This document shows, piece by piece, positions 46,644 to 57,865 of a stretch of 64,000 nt of DNA. Position numbers and translations under genes: made by a program. Below the pieces are notes generated by a model. It was not told the DNA's origin, searched no databases, and worked only from the letters and a program-made list of their open reading frames with translations. The number at the start of each line of letters is the position of its first letter. The first letter of the stretch is position 1. This DNA is from Calocera cornea HHB12733 (Eukaryota; Basidiomycota; Dacrymycetes; Dacrymycetales; Dacrymycetaceae). Location: assembly GCA_001632435.1 (NCBI GenBank), contig KV423918.1, positions 310,001 to 374,000 on the forward strand, given 5' to 3'.

Positions 46644-47631
46644 CTAGTATGCCTCCGACTGGAACATGTTAGATAGCATGTGATTTGGTGCGGGTGAGAA
46701 GCCACTGTCCGGTTCGAGGTCGGCTGCCGCACCCAGCGTCTGGGAATGTCCCGCGGACATGGGCGCGAGCCTCGCGCAGCTCGCCCCGTCGTCGCTCACC
46801 GTCCAGCCGGGCCGGCAGCGGTTCACCTTGCACCGCCCTGCCTCGCACTCGACGTCGCTCACGCCCTTGATCTGGGAGCAGTCCTGCCCGGTCACGGCCT
46901 CGTCGCCATACGGGATGGCGCACCCGCCGCAGGACTCGAGTTCGACATCGGTATCGAGGCACTCGTAAGACCGCGCGCCCCAGTGAGACCACACACCGCA
47001 CCGCTTCAGACCGAAGGAGCAGGTGGAGAGGTCACGCTTGCGCCAACCACCGGAGCCGGGCATGACGCACTTGCCTCCGCGTTTGATGTACGGCGCCTGG
47101 GCGAGTTAGGATTGGTAAGACATAGGATGCAGCAGAAGCGGGAGACAACGCACGTCGCAGGTGTACGAGCAAGGGTCTGTCTCTGTGCACACGGGGTTGG
47201 CGTGTGGTGGGTAGGAGCACTGTGAGGCACCGCCGGAGTTGTTGACCTACCGTCATAAGCTCAGCAGGCACATACATCTATATCCAAGGAAAGTTACCTC
47301 ATTCGCGATCAAGTTGCGGACTTTGGCATTGGAAGTGTGTGCCGCCGCCTTGCGCGCAACGGGGTTGCTCTCCAAAACGGCTGCAGCATATTGTCAGTCG
47401 TTGTCCCGCCTTACGCAGAAGCTACAGGAGCAAATACATACCGTCGATGATGTTCAAGCACACACACTCCCTGAAAATGCCGAAATCGACCCCACCTACG
47501 AAAACTTCCATGTCGACGAACGCGCAGATATCGATCTCGCCCCGCTTATCGGGAAGAGTTGCAGCTTGAACCGCGGGCGAGATGGAGAAGAGGAAAGGGA
47601 GGGAGAGCACAAGAAGTCCGAGCAGCTGCAT
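46644..47631 (-). CDS. Secreted cysteine-rich protein with CPL1-like domain, copy 1
   Basis: Four exons, 47631-47442, 47380-47298, 47246-47154 and 47096-46644 (minus), give 272 residues. Residues 1-24 form a signal peptide (MQLLGLLVLSLPFLFSISPAVQA). The mature part has an N-terminal segment with DICAFVDMEVF and ECVCLNIIDA, a middle QCSYPPHANPVC-type cysteine module, and a C-terminal CPL1-like domain with SYECLDTDVELESCGGCAIP, QDCSQIKGVSDVECEAGRC and CRPGWTVSDDGASC. This matches the fungal CPL1-like family of secreted proteins, named for a Cryptococcus capsule-related gene; biochemical function is unknown. Compared with copy 2 it has a longer, Met/Ser-rich C-terminus (about 35 residues after the last Cys). 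Confidence 0.75.
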
Positions 47632-49318
47632 GGTGTTGTTGTAGGACTAGCGATACAGTAGGGGAAGCGGGACCGTTGGAGGGCGGACGGGCGGACAGGC
47701 GGATGTCCGGGCGGGTGGGCGGGCGGGCAGGGAAGGGAAAGGGAGCGGAGACCCGATGCATATTGCTGAGAGAGGGTCTTCATTCTTATACAGTGTCCGA
47801 GTTCAAGGACTTTCCATGCCGGTATGATCTCCCCCGCCGAGTCCGAGAAGCGCTCCACGTAGCGGACAGTGGGAGCGAGCAGCGCCTGGACTGTGTGAAG
47901 AGCGCACTCGTGTCGTAAGCTGACACGCAAACTACGGCCAGGATATGTCGTGCAGAGAAGAACATCTCCGGATAGCATGTCTGCCTGCTGGCCCGGTGCG
48001 GTCTCGGTCTGATCTGAACCAGGGGAGTAATATCCAGATTCAGCAATGCCCAGCGAATGGGAGATCAAAGGCAGTTCATTCTCATCAAGCAGCCGCCAAT
48101 ATGCGCCCCATTACCGATGAGTACCGGGAAGGCAGAGGACGGGGCAAGGAGGGGACCGAGCGAGTTGCACTCGGCGAGACCTCAGTCGTACGACCGGGTT
48201 ATGTACCGCTGACGACATCGGCAGCACGGCCGTGAGAACTCGCGCGACGCTAGACCGCCGTCCGGGCGATCCTGCACAACAAGGGCAAATCGTGAGAGAA
48301 CTTGGACAGACAAGCAGCGCGTGAGAATCGGAGCAACGCCGGCGTCGACAAGATACCGCCGATTCCAACTCTCGGCGTGCTTCTGCGCGACAGGAAGGAG
48401 AAGGAACGTGCCGAACAAACGGGCTCAAGGGTTCCTTCCGCCGGGCGATTCCGAGCCAGGTTGTGGCGACGAGCCGCGGAAGGCAACCTTCCTGTCCCTG
48501 AGCGCAACTTCTTCAGTCTTGTCCCCTCGGCTCGCGACCTTCTCGACCGACCCAGGTCGCCGGCCGGAACGAGGGGAACGAGTGACGACGCGTTGACGTG
48601 TTGGACTCGTACAGCTTTCCCTTACCACCGGAGCCCCGGGCAATCGGGGTGGTTACGGCGCGATCCGCGGACCCTTTATACTGCCAAGCCATTAATGTAT
48701 GCTTGTCCCAAGCAGGCGAAGAGAATATTGATGATGAAGCAATTGCCGATGACAATTCAAATGATGCATGCAGCCACAGAATGAGGCCACTCCTCTCGTA
48801 CGGGGTTGCCCGATCTGGCACATCACCCGCTACTGCACAAGTAGAGAATCGGCATCGTCTTATTTTTTTGGGGATGAGGTAGTACACAGTACAATACGGG
48901 AAGGAAAGGTAAGGTAAGATGGTTCTGAGCCAGCGGACGGCCCTCGCCCAAGGCAGAGGGGTGGTCTCGTCAACAGAATGTCAAAGTAGTGTGCAGGCGC
49001 ACAGGGCGCGGCCATAGGTATGCAAGGGTTTCTAAGCGCTAGGCGAGAAAAGAGCGGCGGGCCAGCGACGCCTTTCCCCCTGAGTAACGGAGGAAGGACG
49101 AGGCGAGACGAGGCGAAGCAAAATGCAAGGAGAATAGTCCGGGACCAGGCCAGAGGGGGTGGAAGTTGAAGGGCGGCCGCGCTGCAGGCGGACGGGCGAA
49201 GGTAAGGTGTTGTACAGCTGCTCAGGTGGAGCAAGCGATGCGATGCGAAGGCGAGGACGCGAGAGACTGAGGGCGAGGAAAGCAGGTGACCAGATTGGGA
49301 AAGTGAAAGTGTGGTGGG
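47632..49318. other. Spacer between the two CPL1-like genes
   Basis: 1.7 kb. The first 130 bp are GC-rich with CGGGCGGG words, just upstream of copy 1. A poly-T run is at about 48861-48868. Several open frames overlap on both strands (48111-48428, 48302-48784, 49032-49538) but none carries a domain or credible splice pattern. The segment 48250-48600 looks like shuffled GC-rich text. Nothing is called. Confidence 0.4.
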
Positions 49319-50219
49319 TTATGCGCCAAGCACAAGCTGGGCGCCGACCTGCACGGCCACGCACGTCGTGCCGTCCTCGTTGAGGGTGAAGCCCTCGGCA
49401 CAGCGAGACACACGGCATGTGCCCTGGATGCACGCGACGTCGGATACGCCGGGGAGCGCGGTGCAGTCCTGGCCAGTGGGACGCATGCCGGGGAAGGGGA
49501 TCACACAGCCGCCGCCTATCACAGAAGCAGGTTAGCAACGGTCCGGCTACTCCAGAGGGTGAGAGGAGGACGTACAGCTCTCAAGCGACGAGCGCGTGTC
49601 AACACACTCGTATGCGTTCACGCCCGACGGAGCACCGCACTTCGTGAAGCCGGCGGAGCACCGTCCGATGTCCCGGCGAGCAGCGCGCTTGGAAGAAGCG
49701 AGCACGCAGTTGCCGGCCTGCTTGTGATAGCCGGCCGGGCACGTGAAGTCGCAGGGGTTGGAGGCGGAGCAGACGGGCGAGGCACCGGTGGGGTAAGAGC
49801 ACTGCTGGCCGTTGGCATTGATCTGAGGAGTGTATATAAGATGGATGGCCTGACAGAGGTAAAGAGAAACGTACCTGAGCAGACAGGAATGCCTTGACAT
49901 CGAGAAGGGAACCAAGGACATTCACGAGAGCGTTGACGGTGGCGTCCGCCTCCACGTTCGCGTCCAGGCCGAGGAACCCATCGAGAGCGCTGAGGCAGAG
50001 GCAGATCTTGAGGGGCGACAGATCGAGGGTGAGGATGCTGAGGACATTGACCGCCGCGGACAGGTTGACCTCGGCGCAAATGTCGAGGCCCTTTTTCTCG
50101 AGCACGCGCGGCTGGACCGCGGTGCTGAGCATTTTGGGGTGGAGGGCAGCCGCCATCGCACCCGACGCGCCGAACACGGCGACAGTGAAGACAGAAACAA
50201 GGTTGCGGAGAGAGACCAT
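49319..50219 (-). CDS. Secreted cysteine-rich protein with CPL1-like domain, copy 2
   Basis: Three exons, 50219-49875, 49822-49576 and 49515-49319 (minus), give 262 residues. A signal peptide covers about residues 1-23 (LVSVFTVAVFGASGAMA). Then come LDICAEVNLSAAVNVLSILTL and KICLCLSALDGFLGLDANVE, a QCSYPTGASPVCSASNPCDFTCPAG module, and the CPL1-like domain YECVDTRSSLESCGGCVIP, QDCTALPGVSDVACIQGTC, CAEGFTLNEDGTTC. The protein ends soon after the last Cys. Shared intron positions and cysteine order show it is a paralogue of the gene at 46.6-47.6 kb; both are on the same strand, 1.7 kb apart. It probably acts outside the cell or in the wall; substrate unknown. Confidence 0.78.
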
Positions 50220-51329
50220 CTTGAATGTAGGGACTGTGTACTGGTTTTGGAGAGGGGACGCTGAAGGAGCGGTGTTTTGAAAGATAGTGGGTCTCGGAGA
50301 GAGTGTGGAGTTTTGGGTAGAGAACGAGGGGACGAGCCGGAGAAGGGCGAGGGAGGAGCCGGGAAACCTGAGAGGGAACTGTGGGTTGGAGGACTAGAGG
50401 GAGGCGCTTTGCTCAGGCTCTTATACATGACCACCACGGCGACGATAGCGCTGCGCCGGGGTTAATGAAACCTACATTGCGTTGTCATAATGTCGGTGCG
50501 GAATGCGTATTCGCCATAGGGAATAGGGTTGGGGAATGTGCCGGTCATTTGAAGGGTGACCAGGAAAACAACATGTCAGAAAAGTTGGTCGACAGGAACC
50601 GGGAACGGCTGCCATCGGCACGATGCCACCCCAGACAAGGTGCGGCTATAGACCCAGGGGCCAAGGAATCACCGGTATTTCGACCGAGTCCGCCCATAGG
50701 TAGACAGAGCCATATCAGGCGCACGACATATCAGTTCCAGGGACAGGCATGCAATAGTCCAGAGTCGAGAGCATAGGCAAGGGAGGGAGGCGGGCAATGA
50801 AACCCTATTTCTCTCGTGAGCTTGCCGTCATCGAGCGGGTCAGGGTAGCGACCAGAGAGGCATGTGTGGCTGGCCCGAGTAGTCAAGAACTCGCGGCGTC
50901 TGGCTTCATTATTATTCATGGGCATAGTGTTCCATTCGGTCCCTTGTACAGCAGCAACCCATTCGGTCCCTTCTGTCCATTCGATCCCTTATGCCCATTC
51001 AATCCCTGGGCGATGGTAGACAGCCATACACGTAGAGGGTCCGGAAGCGAAACGGGGAGGAAAGCCCGAGGAAAAGTCGTGGGCGGCTCATGGGCAATAG
51101 AGTAGTCGCGCACGAGGTCACGATTCCGGAAGCAGACCCCCACCCAAGCTTCACTAATTTGGACCGGGGCATGTCTTCAGGGTTGGAACCCAACACACGA
51201 GCCATATCCTGGACTGCTCAAAAACCCATCTTCTTCTCCAATAGCCCGCCGCATTTGCACCCCAGACGGCCACGACGGGGCTAGCCAGCCGCAGAAGCAT
51301 CGTGTGCCAATTAGCCACAGCGCATAATC
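50220..51329. other. Spacer between CPL1-like copy 2 and LAG1 with a short 18-bp repeat
   Basis: No gene is supported. At about 50930-51015 a CCATTCGGTCCCTT word repeats; the last three units (CCATTCGGTCCCTTCTGT, CCATTCGATCCCTTATGC, CCATTCAATCCCTGGGCG) are each exactly 18 bp. This is a different sequence from the CGGAAGC family but the same unit length. The last 200 bp are the LAG1 promoter. Confidence 0.45.
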
Positions 51330-53058
51330 ATGTCAGCCCCGCCTCCGAACAAGCCAAGCGCTCGAAGGCGCGCCAGTTCGATCGCGGAAAGGATTGACAG
51401 AATAGAGTGCGTCCGCTCCTCCCGGCGCCCATCTCCGGCCCTGTTACTCATCACAGATCGCGCACATACAGGCACGATCCCAATCACCACTTGACTGGAG
51501 CGTTCGTGTCTGACACGTGAGCCCTAATTACAGTACCCTGGCGGCCATAACGCTCAGGTCATGCTCTGCTAGACCATCGGTGCCTGCCTTCCCGCCTCAG
51601 GACCCTACTGGCAAGATCAAGCATGCGAAGCCAAAGCAAAAGGTCGCCTTTGCAGTCGATGAGAACAGCAAGTCTGCCGGGCTTTGGGAGGACTTGCGGA
51701 CCATGCGATGGATGCGTGTTCCAGGTATGTTGGCTTCCCTGTCAAAGGTTGTTCACCATCGCTGATCTGTGGGGTCAGCATCGTCTGCCAAAATCCTGGG
51801 TGTGCCGATCCTACTCTGGCTCAACTGGCACTTCCTATCGTCACACCAGCCAAACCCTTTCTCTCATGTGATCTTCATTTCTGGCAGGATACCAGGGAGT
51901 TCGGATGATGATCCTCGGTATCAGAAGACCTATTGGGTTTGTTTTTGTAAGATCGGATCTTGTCGCAAGCTGATACGTCTGTCCCGCTGTAGGATCTTCT
52001 TTTCATTGCATACTATGTCGTTGTATTCGCGTTCGTTCGCCAATCTCTCACTCTATACGTCCTCCGACCATTCGCACGATACTTCGGCATTCGAAAGGAA
52101 GGCAAGCTTGACAGGTTCGCCGAGCAAGGATATGCGATCATCTACTTTGGAGTCTTCGCGACTATGGGCATCGTAAGCACGATGCTGCAAGCTGCTTGTT
52201 TTTATTGACACATGTGTAATCTAGCTTGTTATGCGAAGCCTCCCAACCTGGTGGTTCCGCACGGAGTACTTCTGGATTGGTGCGTCTGAAGGTATCCCCA
52301 CGGCAGCACGTGCTGAACCGTCAGGTAGATTATCCCCACTGGGAAATGAAGCCTTTGATGAAGTGCTACTATCTTCTGCAGTCTGCGTACTGGCTACAGC
52401 AATTGCTGGTCATGGTCCTAGGTATAGAAAAGCCACGCAAGGATTTTGCAGAACTGGTAGCCCATCACATCGTCACCCTTTGGCTCATCGGCTGGAGCTA
52501 CTTGGCCAATTTGACTTTCATCGGCAATGCCGTCTTTGTGACCATGGACTTCAGCGATATCTGGCTCAGCGTCAGTCGTCTCATTATGATTTCGTTCGAC
52601 TGTTATGCTTAAGGCTGCGCTTAGTTTTCGAAGTGTCTGAACTACCTGAAGCTGGACCGGACCTCCTTGGTGTCGTTCGCCTGGCTCATCATCATTTGGA
52701 CATATATGCGACATTTCCTCAACTGGAGGATCCTGTGGTCCGTTTGGACGGAGTTCGACCTTGTCGCCCCTCAGCACCGGTATTGGGATCCACCGACAGG
52801 TGCTTACCTGGCGCCCTGGATGAGATACCAGATCTTTGCTCCCATTGCTCTGCTCCAGGTTCTCATGTTCTTCTGGTCGTTCCTCATGTGGCGGATATTG
52901 TACCGGTATGTTTGGCTACCGATTCTCGGCCGTTCCTGCTCCAACTGATTGCCTGCAGCGCCGTCTTCGTCAACGTCATCGCAGATGATCGATCGGATGA
53001 TGAAGAAGAGGATGAGCCTGAGTCCCCGAATGCAGAGAAGCTCGCCAAAGAGGATTAA
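51330..53058 (+). CDS. LAG1: Ceramide synthase (Lag1/TLC family)
   Basis: Nine exons, 51330-51406, 51472-51505, 51601-51724, 51779-51936, 51993-52172, 52225-52279, 52329-52570, 52625-52905 and 52959-53058, give about 416 residues. The enzyme joins a fatty acyl-CoA to the sphingoid base on the ER. Multiple membrane segments are visible (ILGVPILLWLNWHFL, LLFIAYYVVVFAFV, AIIYFGVFATMGILV, ILLQVLMFFWSFL-like). The TLC domain carries the Lag motif: YLLQSAYWLQQL, KDFAELVAHHIVTLWLIGWSY with the paired histidines, and VFVTMDFSDIWLS with conserved Asp residues. An acidic C-terminal tail (DDRSDDEEEDEPES) may be a kinase target, as in yeast Lag1/Lac1. Exons 2-3 are the least certain (95-bp second intron). 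Confidence 0.9.
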
Positions 53059-53294
53059 CGTGTCCGGAAGGAGTTTCAACGGAAACCTGGATTTTGTTTT
53101 GCCCGAACTGACGTTCGTTACCGCCTCGTACTACAGTACAACCAATCGACTCTATACGTATTTAGGGCGATTGGTATATACCCCTATCATCTAATATACA
53201 GTCCCGACATCGCGCACTTTCTTCCCAGTTGCGCTCAACAGCCACATCACGCGAAACCTAGCTCGTCCATGTTCTTCGAAACTGTGTTGCCGTA

Positions 53295-54096
53295 TCAATT
53301 GCCGCGTGAACCGAGGGAGCCGAGACGCGCGAGCGTGTCCTCACTGTTCTCTGCATCCTCTATGGTATCTGCCTGTGCAACCTGAGCGGCGATGAGCACT
53401 GCAGAACAGACGGCCCGTGGTTTCATGCTGCGTACCACTCGTAATACCGACTTCTTGGACGACTCCTGAATCTCCCCAGCAATGATCAGCTCGTCGAGAA
53501 TCTGCGCATTCGTGTTAGTTCACGTGTCAAACAAATGGGCGGCGAATGCGTACTGCGTATGCCTTCTGGAAGTTGAAGATACTACAACTGGGTCAGACTC
53601 ATGCTGATCGACGCTACGCACACGTCACCACTCACAGATCCAGCTCGCAAACCTATATTACCATGAGCATCAACAGTCGCATTAGGGTAATATCGACTCA
53701 CATTACCGAAATAACGATCTAGCACTTCGACATATCTGTGTATTATCTCCAATGTTACAAGCTCGTTGTCTCCTTGGCTGATGCCGCAGACGAAGAAGAG
53801 AGACGCATATCGACGATAGACGACCTTCGTATCTGTACATGCACATGTCAAACCTTCATGGGCCGCGGAATTGCACCACGCAACCGTACCTCTGTATTCA
53901 AGAAAGTTGGACATGCGAGTACGTCGTGCAAGGACCAGCTGTGTCACGTCCTTGACGATCTTCGACTTTGTCTTCGTGGGCATGGTAGCAAACCATTTTG
54001 CCAGGCGCACTTTCCCTATATGCAGCTCAGCTCTGTATCCTACAGCGACTCGTCATGCATACCTTGTCGGGAAACCAACAGGATATACTCAATCAT
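53295..54096 (-). CDS. APS1: AP-1 complex small (sigma) subunit
   Basis: Six exons, 54096-54063, 54015-53890, 53832-53702, 53652-53636, 53581-53554 and 53501-53295 (minus), give 180 residues. The order is [112 protein letters not shown], the longin-fold sigma chain of clathrin adaptors. [13 protein letters not shown] favours AP-1 over AP-2. AP-1 works at the trans-Golgi and endosomes. Exon 4 is a 17-nt microexon. The C-terminus extends about 25 residues beyond animal AP-1 sigma, as in other fungi. Confidence 0.92.
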
Positions 54097-54437
54097 GATG
54101 GTGCTGGTATGGACGAGAGTGCATTGAGCCGGAGCCAAATGTTCCTGTCTCATGGGCGAGGCGCGTCGAGTGCGTCCGGGCGGCGAAGTTGCGAGTTGCT
54201 TCCCGTACTTCGTTTTCTATATCGGTCTCACTCTCGTTTGGCTATCTATTATTTTCCACGACGGGATACTCTCGGAGTATGGCCGCGGCATGTACAAAGC
54301 AGACATATGCATCAAGTGCGGCAATTTACAACAAGGAATGACGTGATATAGGAATTGGAGCACCAAAGACTGTGACATGTGGTTGGACCCATTGACGAAC
54401 GACAAACAGACGAAGATTAGAAAGTCACGATGGAGTT
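54097..54437. other. Spacer between AP-1 sigma and the BTB-like gene
   Basis: 340 bp, presumed promoter of AP-1 sigma on the left. Two short overlapping plus-strand frames contain a hydrophobic stretch (FPYFVFYIGLTLVWLSIIF) but lack splice or family support. Confidence 0.35.
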
Positions 54438-56150
54438 CTACAGGTACCTGCCTGGACTCGCGGCTGGGAAGGTGGTTCTTGTCGGAGATGCTGGTCCTGC
54501 ATTAGGGGAGCCTCCGTTCATTCGGCGCAGCCTTAATGCCTCGCTGAGCTTCTCCTTTGCGCGCCTCGCCTTTTCCTCCTCAGTCAGGCTACCTGTCAGC
54601 CTTGACATCGAGACTGGTTTTGCGGATGGTACGGCAATGATGCTCGGCGCTGATCCACGTCGCACCGACTCAAGTCTGAGCGATGAAGGAGGAACAGCCG
54701 GCAGCGGTCGACTCTCCAAGTAGGGGCTGGTCGGTAATCGATGCTGAGTCGGACGAGCTCGAGGGACCACAATTGACGGTGCTACGGAAGTCGGCGTGGG
54801 TGTTGTGGAAGGTCTTGGACGGGCAGAAGGCCTCGCATCACTATCTTCTGAAGACAACGGTGGGGTGGGGATGTTTCTCGCCGGGGGGAAGACTATGACG
54901 GTCTCGTTGTGCGAGGAGCTGAAGGAGGGTGTCGCGCTGGCGGCTGATGACACGGTTGTGGCAGGTAGATCCGACTCGGAGGAGGCAGGTGGCTCGGTCT
55001 CTTCCGCAATCGTCGCCTGCTTCGGCTTGACAAGTCCCGCATTCCGCAGCTCTGTCTCACACATCGCCTCCAGTTCTTCGAGGCCCAGCCAGCAGGCTTC
55101 GTCACGGAGGTCGAGAAGCGCTTCGAGCTTTGAGACGCCAATCATGGAAGTCGTCTGCGAGCGGGATGGAAGCTGAACAGCACGAGGCAGCGCTGGTAGA
55201 TCGTTATGGGAGGACCTCGGCAAACGCAGATACGACAGAATGATGTGGTAAGGAGGAGAAGGTCGGTCGAGGAAGATATGAATGACTTCGCTTGGTACCT
55301 TTGGCGGGCCAGATGGAGGGCTGGGGCAAAGTGACAAGATGTACTGAGCTAGAAGAGACGGTCGCGATGTGAGTGTATCGATTGTCGTGCGCATTGTCAT
55401 GCTTGACGTCTCGAGCGTGACCAGGCTATTCTTGCTATATGTCCCAGGGGGCGGTGGTCCAGCCAAAAGCTGAGGATCGAACGGCGGCAATGTGCTTTGC
55501 TCTCCAACGAGCCGGTTGAATGGGGCGATGGCACTGGGTGGGAATGACGGCGATGGTGGGATATCGTGCGCGCTGCGTTTGAGTGAGGATCGACGGGGAG
55601 TTGCAGTCATCTTCGGGCCCGTTCGAATCTGCAGCTGCGGTGGAGATCCACTGGCCTTTGAACGACTTGGGACTGAACCGGGCGACATTCTATCGGGGTT
55701 GCGGACATTCACCAGTTTCGCCCTCGAGACCGTTCCAGTGTACACCTCGGGGTCCATCAACGCCTGCTCGTACTCCTTCGACCTGACTGCTGGCTTTGGA
55801 CTTTCGTCTCTTGTAGGCTTTGAGGAAGGAAGCGGTGGCAGAGCAGTAGAAGTAGTTGGAGGCGACGCCGGAGGAGTGGCGACCGTAGACTTCGGTTTGG
55901 CTCGCGGAGACTTGGGAGACTTCGAAGACTTGGGCGACCTCGCACTGCTGCTCGAATGAGTGGGCGACGCGGGCCTGCTTGGGGTAGTAGGAGAGCGAGA
56001 AAGCCAAGCCATCGCTTGATTGAAGAGCAGGGAGCGGGGCCGGGATGATGATGTTCGAGTGGAAGGTGTGTCGGTGGTTGGGGAAAATTCGCTGCTGCTA
56101 CTTAACGATTGTGCAGCCGATTCGTAGCGACGTTGTACTGCTTCGGGCAT
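54438..56150 (-). CDS. BTB/POZ-like (KCTD-type) domain protein with disordered flanks
   Basis: An intronless frame of 570 codons. Residues 1 to about 225 are Ser/Pro/Thr-rich and probably disordered. A BTB T1-like fold is suggested at about 245-385: TTIDTLTSRPSLLAQYIL, then a VIHIFLDRPSPPYHIILSYLRLP segment matching the FIDRDGxxFxxILxYLR pattern of KCTD proteins, and KLEALLDLRDEACWLGLEELEAMCE matching the closing helices. The remaining 180 residues are again low complexity. Such proteins often serve as adaptors for cullin-3 ubiquitin ligases or as oligomerisation scaffolds; neither role can be shown here. Confidence 0.6.
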   Translation of the reverse strand: MPEAVQRRYESAAQSLSSSSEFSPTTDTPSTRTSSSRPRSLLFNQAMAWLSRSPTTPSRPASPTHSSSSARSPKSSKSPKSPRAKPKSTVATPPASPPTTSTALPPLPSSKPTRDESPKPAVRSKEYEQALMDPEVYTGTVSRAKLVNVRNPDRMSPGSVPSRSKASGSPPQLQIRTGPKMTATPRRSSLKRSAHDIPPSPSFPPSAIAPFNRLVGEQSTLPPFDPQLLAGPPPPGTYSKNSLVTLETSSMTMRTTIDTLTSRPSLLAQYILSLCPSPPSGPPKVPSEVIHIFLDRPSPPYHIILSYLRLPRSSHNDLPALPRAVQLPSRSQTTSMIGVSKLEALLDLRDEACWLGLEELEAMCETELRNAGLVKPKQATIAEETEPPASSESDLPATTVSSAASATPSFSSSHNETVIVFPPARNIPTPPLSSEDSDARPSARPRPSTTPTPTSVAPSIVVPRARPTQHRLPTSPYLESRPLPAVPPSSLRLESVRRGSAPSIIAVPSAKPVSMSRLTGSLTEEEKARRAKEKLSEALRLRRMNGGSPNAGPASPTRTTFPAASPGRYL

Positions 56151-56553
56151 TGTCGATATGCGTTTGAGTATGAGATGCGAGGAGCCGAGTATTGTGCAGA
56201 CAAAGGACAGGAATTATACGATGCGGCGGAGAGGGTCTGGATACAATGGCCTGTACAACGCACTGGCCCGGGTAGGGCAGATGGTACCAGGCGACAGAGC
56301 CAGTACCCGTCCGCAGGAGGACAAACGTCGTTTTATGAGACGGCGGGACCGACAAGCACCCTCAGACCGGTAAAACGTGGCTCGCGTGGTTGGGCGGTTC
56401 TCCATGGGTGAACAAACAATAGAAACGCTTGATCACCACGCGGACAGAATAGAAGAAGGATGGTGGCTGTGGCACTTGATGCACAGGTCCGCGGCATTTC
56501 CTTCCGGCCTTTGTGAGCCGGCCTTGTTGTTCTTCGAGCACTCCACTTTCGAG

Positions 56554-57276
56554 ATGGCATCCTCTCTGACAACTTCATATCAAAAGTCACTCGCTGCTGC
56601 TCTCCAGCAGATATCTCCTAGCCTCGCTGCTCTTCAGAACGCGAAATTGCACGAAAAGGATGGCTTCGCCAACACTCTGACCTGTTCTCATTGCGGGTCG
56701 TTCCTAATCCCCGGGCAGGGCAGTATTCGGCTATCGCGGAAGACAAGACGACATCCCGCTGGCACAACAAGTCCCCGAATGAAGCTATCATGCCACGTGT
56801 GCTCGACAATTGATCTCAAACCCTTGTTTATCGATGCAGCGACGAAAGCTGCGTTCGAGCCGGCTAGGACGATCGGCAGACGTCGGAACGCCGCGTCGGC
56901 TGATGGCCCCGAAAGGACAATAGCCTGGACCCTTCCCTTTAGCGATGTGTCGTCGACTCCGTCAACTCCCATAGCTCGGACCATGCGCGAGCTCTCAATT
57001 ACCCCGGACTCCGGATCCTCAACAGTGTTCACCCCGCCCGCCGTCCAACCGGCCAAGAGGCGATCCGAATCGACGGAGCGCCCTCCATCAGGCAATGCAT
57101 CCACCGGTTCTTCGTCCGCCTTACCCTCTCCTTCCTCAACATCCAAAGGAGGATCGTCTCGGAAAAAGAAGAAATCCTCCTTGCAGGAGATGCTGGCGCG
57201 GAACCGACTTCAAAGGTTACAGAAGCAAGAAGAACGGGATCGAGGGGGGTTGCTCCGATTCCTTGATAGCGCCTGA
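56554..57276 (+). CDS. RNase P/MRP subunit of the Rpr2/Rpp21/Snm1 family
   Basis: A single exon of 240 codons. Residues 1 to about 35 form helices (SYQKSLAAALQQISPSLAALQNA), followed by the zinc-ribbon pair TCSHCGSFLIPG and LSCHVCST, spaced about 39 residues apart as in Rpr2/Rpp21/Snm1. The rest is a Ser/Pro-rich tail ending in a basic coiled-coil segment, SRKKKKSSLQEMLARNRLQRLQKQEE. The family binds RNase P or RNase MRP RNA and helps process pre-tRNA or pre-rRNA; length and the long tail fit Snm1 somewhat better than Rpr2. The open frame extends upstream, but the ATG at 56554 fits the family N-terminus. Confidence 0.75.
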   Translation: MASSLTTSYQKSLAAALQQISPSLAALQNAKLHEKDGFANTLTCSHCGSFLIPGQGSIRLSRKTRRHPAGTTSPRMKLSCHVCSTIDLKPLFIDAATKAAFEPARTIGRRRNAASADGPERTIAWTLPFSDVSSTPSTPIARTMRELSITPDSGSSTVFTPPAVQPAKRRSESTERPPSGNASTGSSSALPSPSSTSKGGSSRKKKKSSLQEMLARNRLQRLQKQEERDRGGLLRFLDSA

Positions 57277-57865
57277 CTCAACTGTATTGGGATGTGTGAA
57301 ACTACCCAAGAGCTTTTTACACCGTCCAGCAACGCGGTCTACTATATCGTTAGGTTGCATGCAGACCAAGTCTGCCAGCCATCGATGCCAATGATGTGCC
57401 GATGACGTGTTTTTCGTTCATCATCTCCATTCTGTATGATGTATCCATTCGCACTCGCAATGTCATTGCCCGTTCTTCAATGATGTGCATAATACATCAC
57501 TTCTGCATCTGACACGACTAATTGTTTTGCAGTGAGGCAGCCAATGTGTCAGGTTCTCACTCTGGAGCCAAGCATCAGAAGGCGGACCTGACTTGGGGGA
57601 CTTCCAACCTTTGCTACCGTTTAGAAACACGTTGCTTCCGCTCCCAATAGCGTCAGGGTATACGCGAGAAGGACACCGGAAGCAATTGGTGTCCTGGTTG
57701 CACAGCCCGTGTCCCACGGAAGCAACCAGACACATTTCGGAAGCAATCGGAGGCTAATCCCATTAGCGTCCGCTCAATTTTTCACGCCTTTTGCTTCTTC
57801 ACTACCATCTGATTCCGCCATTCCGCCGGTTCCGGAGTTCCGCTGATTCCGGACCTGATTCGACA
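57277..57865. other. Spacer where the GGAAGC/CCGGAA motif zone begins
   Basis: No gene supported up to about 57620. From there the motif family appears: GTTGCTTCCGCTCCC near 57632, CACCGGAAGCAATTG near 57675, CACGGAAGCAACC near 57717 and TTCGGAAGCAATC near 57738, then CCGGTTCCGGAG and CGCTGATTCCGGACC just before the KDZ gene start. This is the transition from the CGGAAGCAA form to the CCGGAANCGGCG form. Confidence 0.6.

Noticed and set aside
48250..48784. Possible gene or rRNA fragment in the CPL1 spacer
   Set aside because: Open frames are short and overlapping, and no rRNA-like conserved block could be recognised.
54140..54351. Small membrane protein frame between AP-1 sigma and the BTB-like gene
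   Set aside because: One hydrophobic stretch only; no family match, no splice support, and it lies in the AP-1 sigma promoter.
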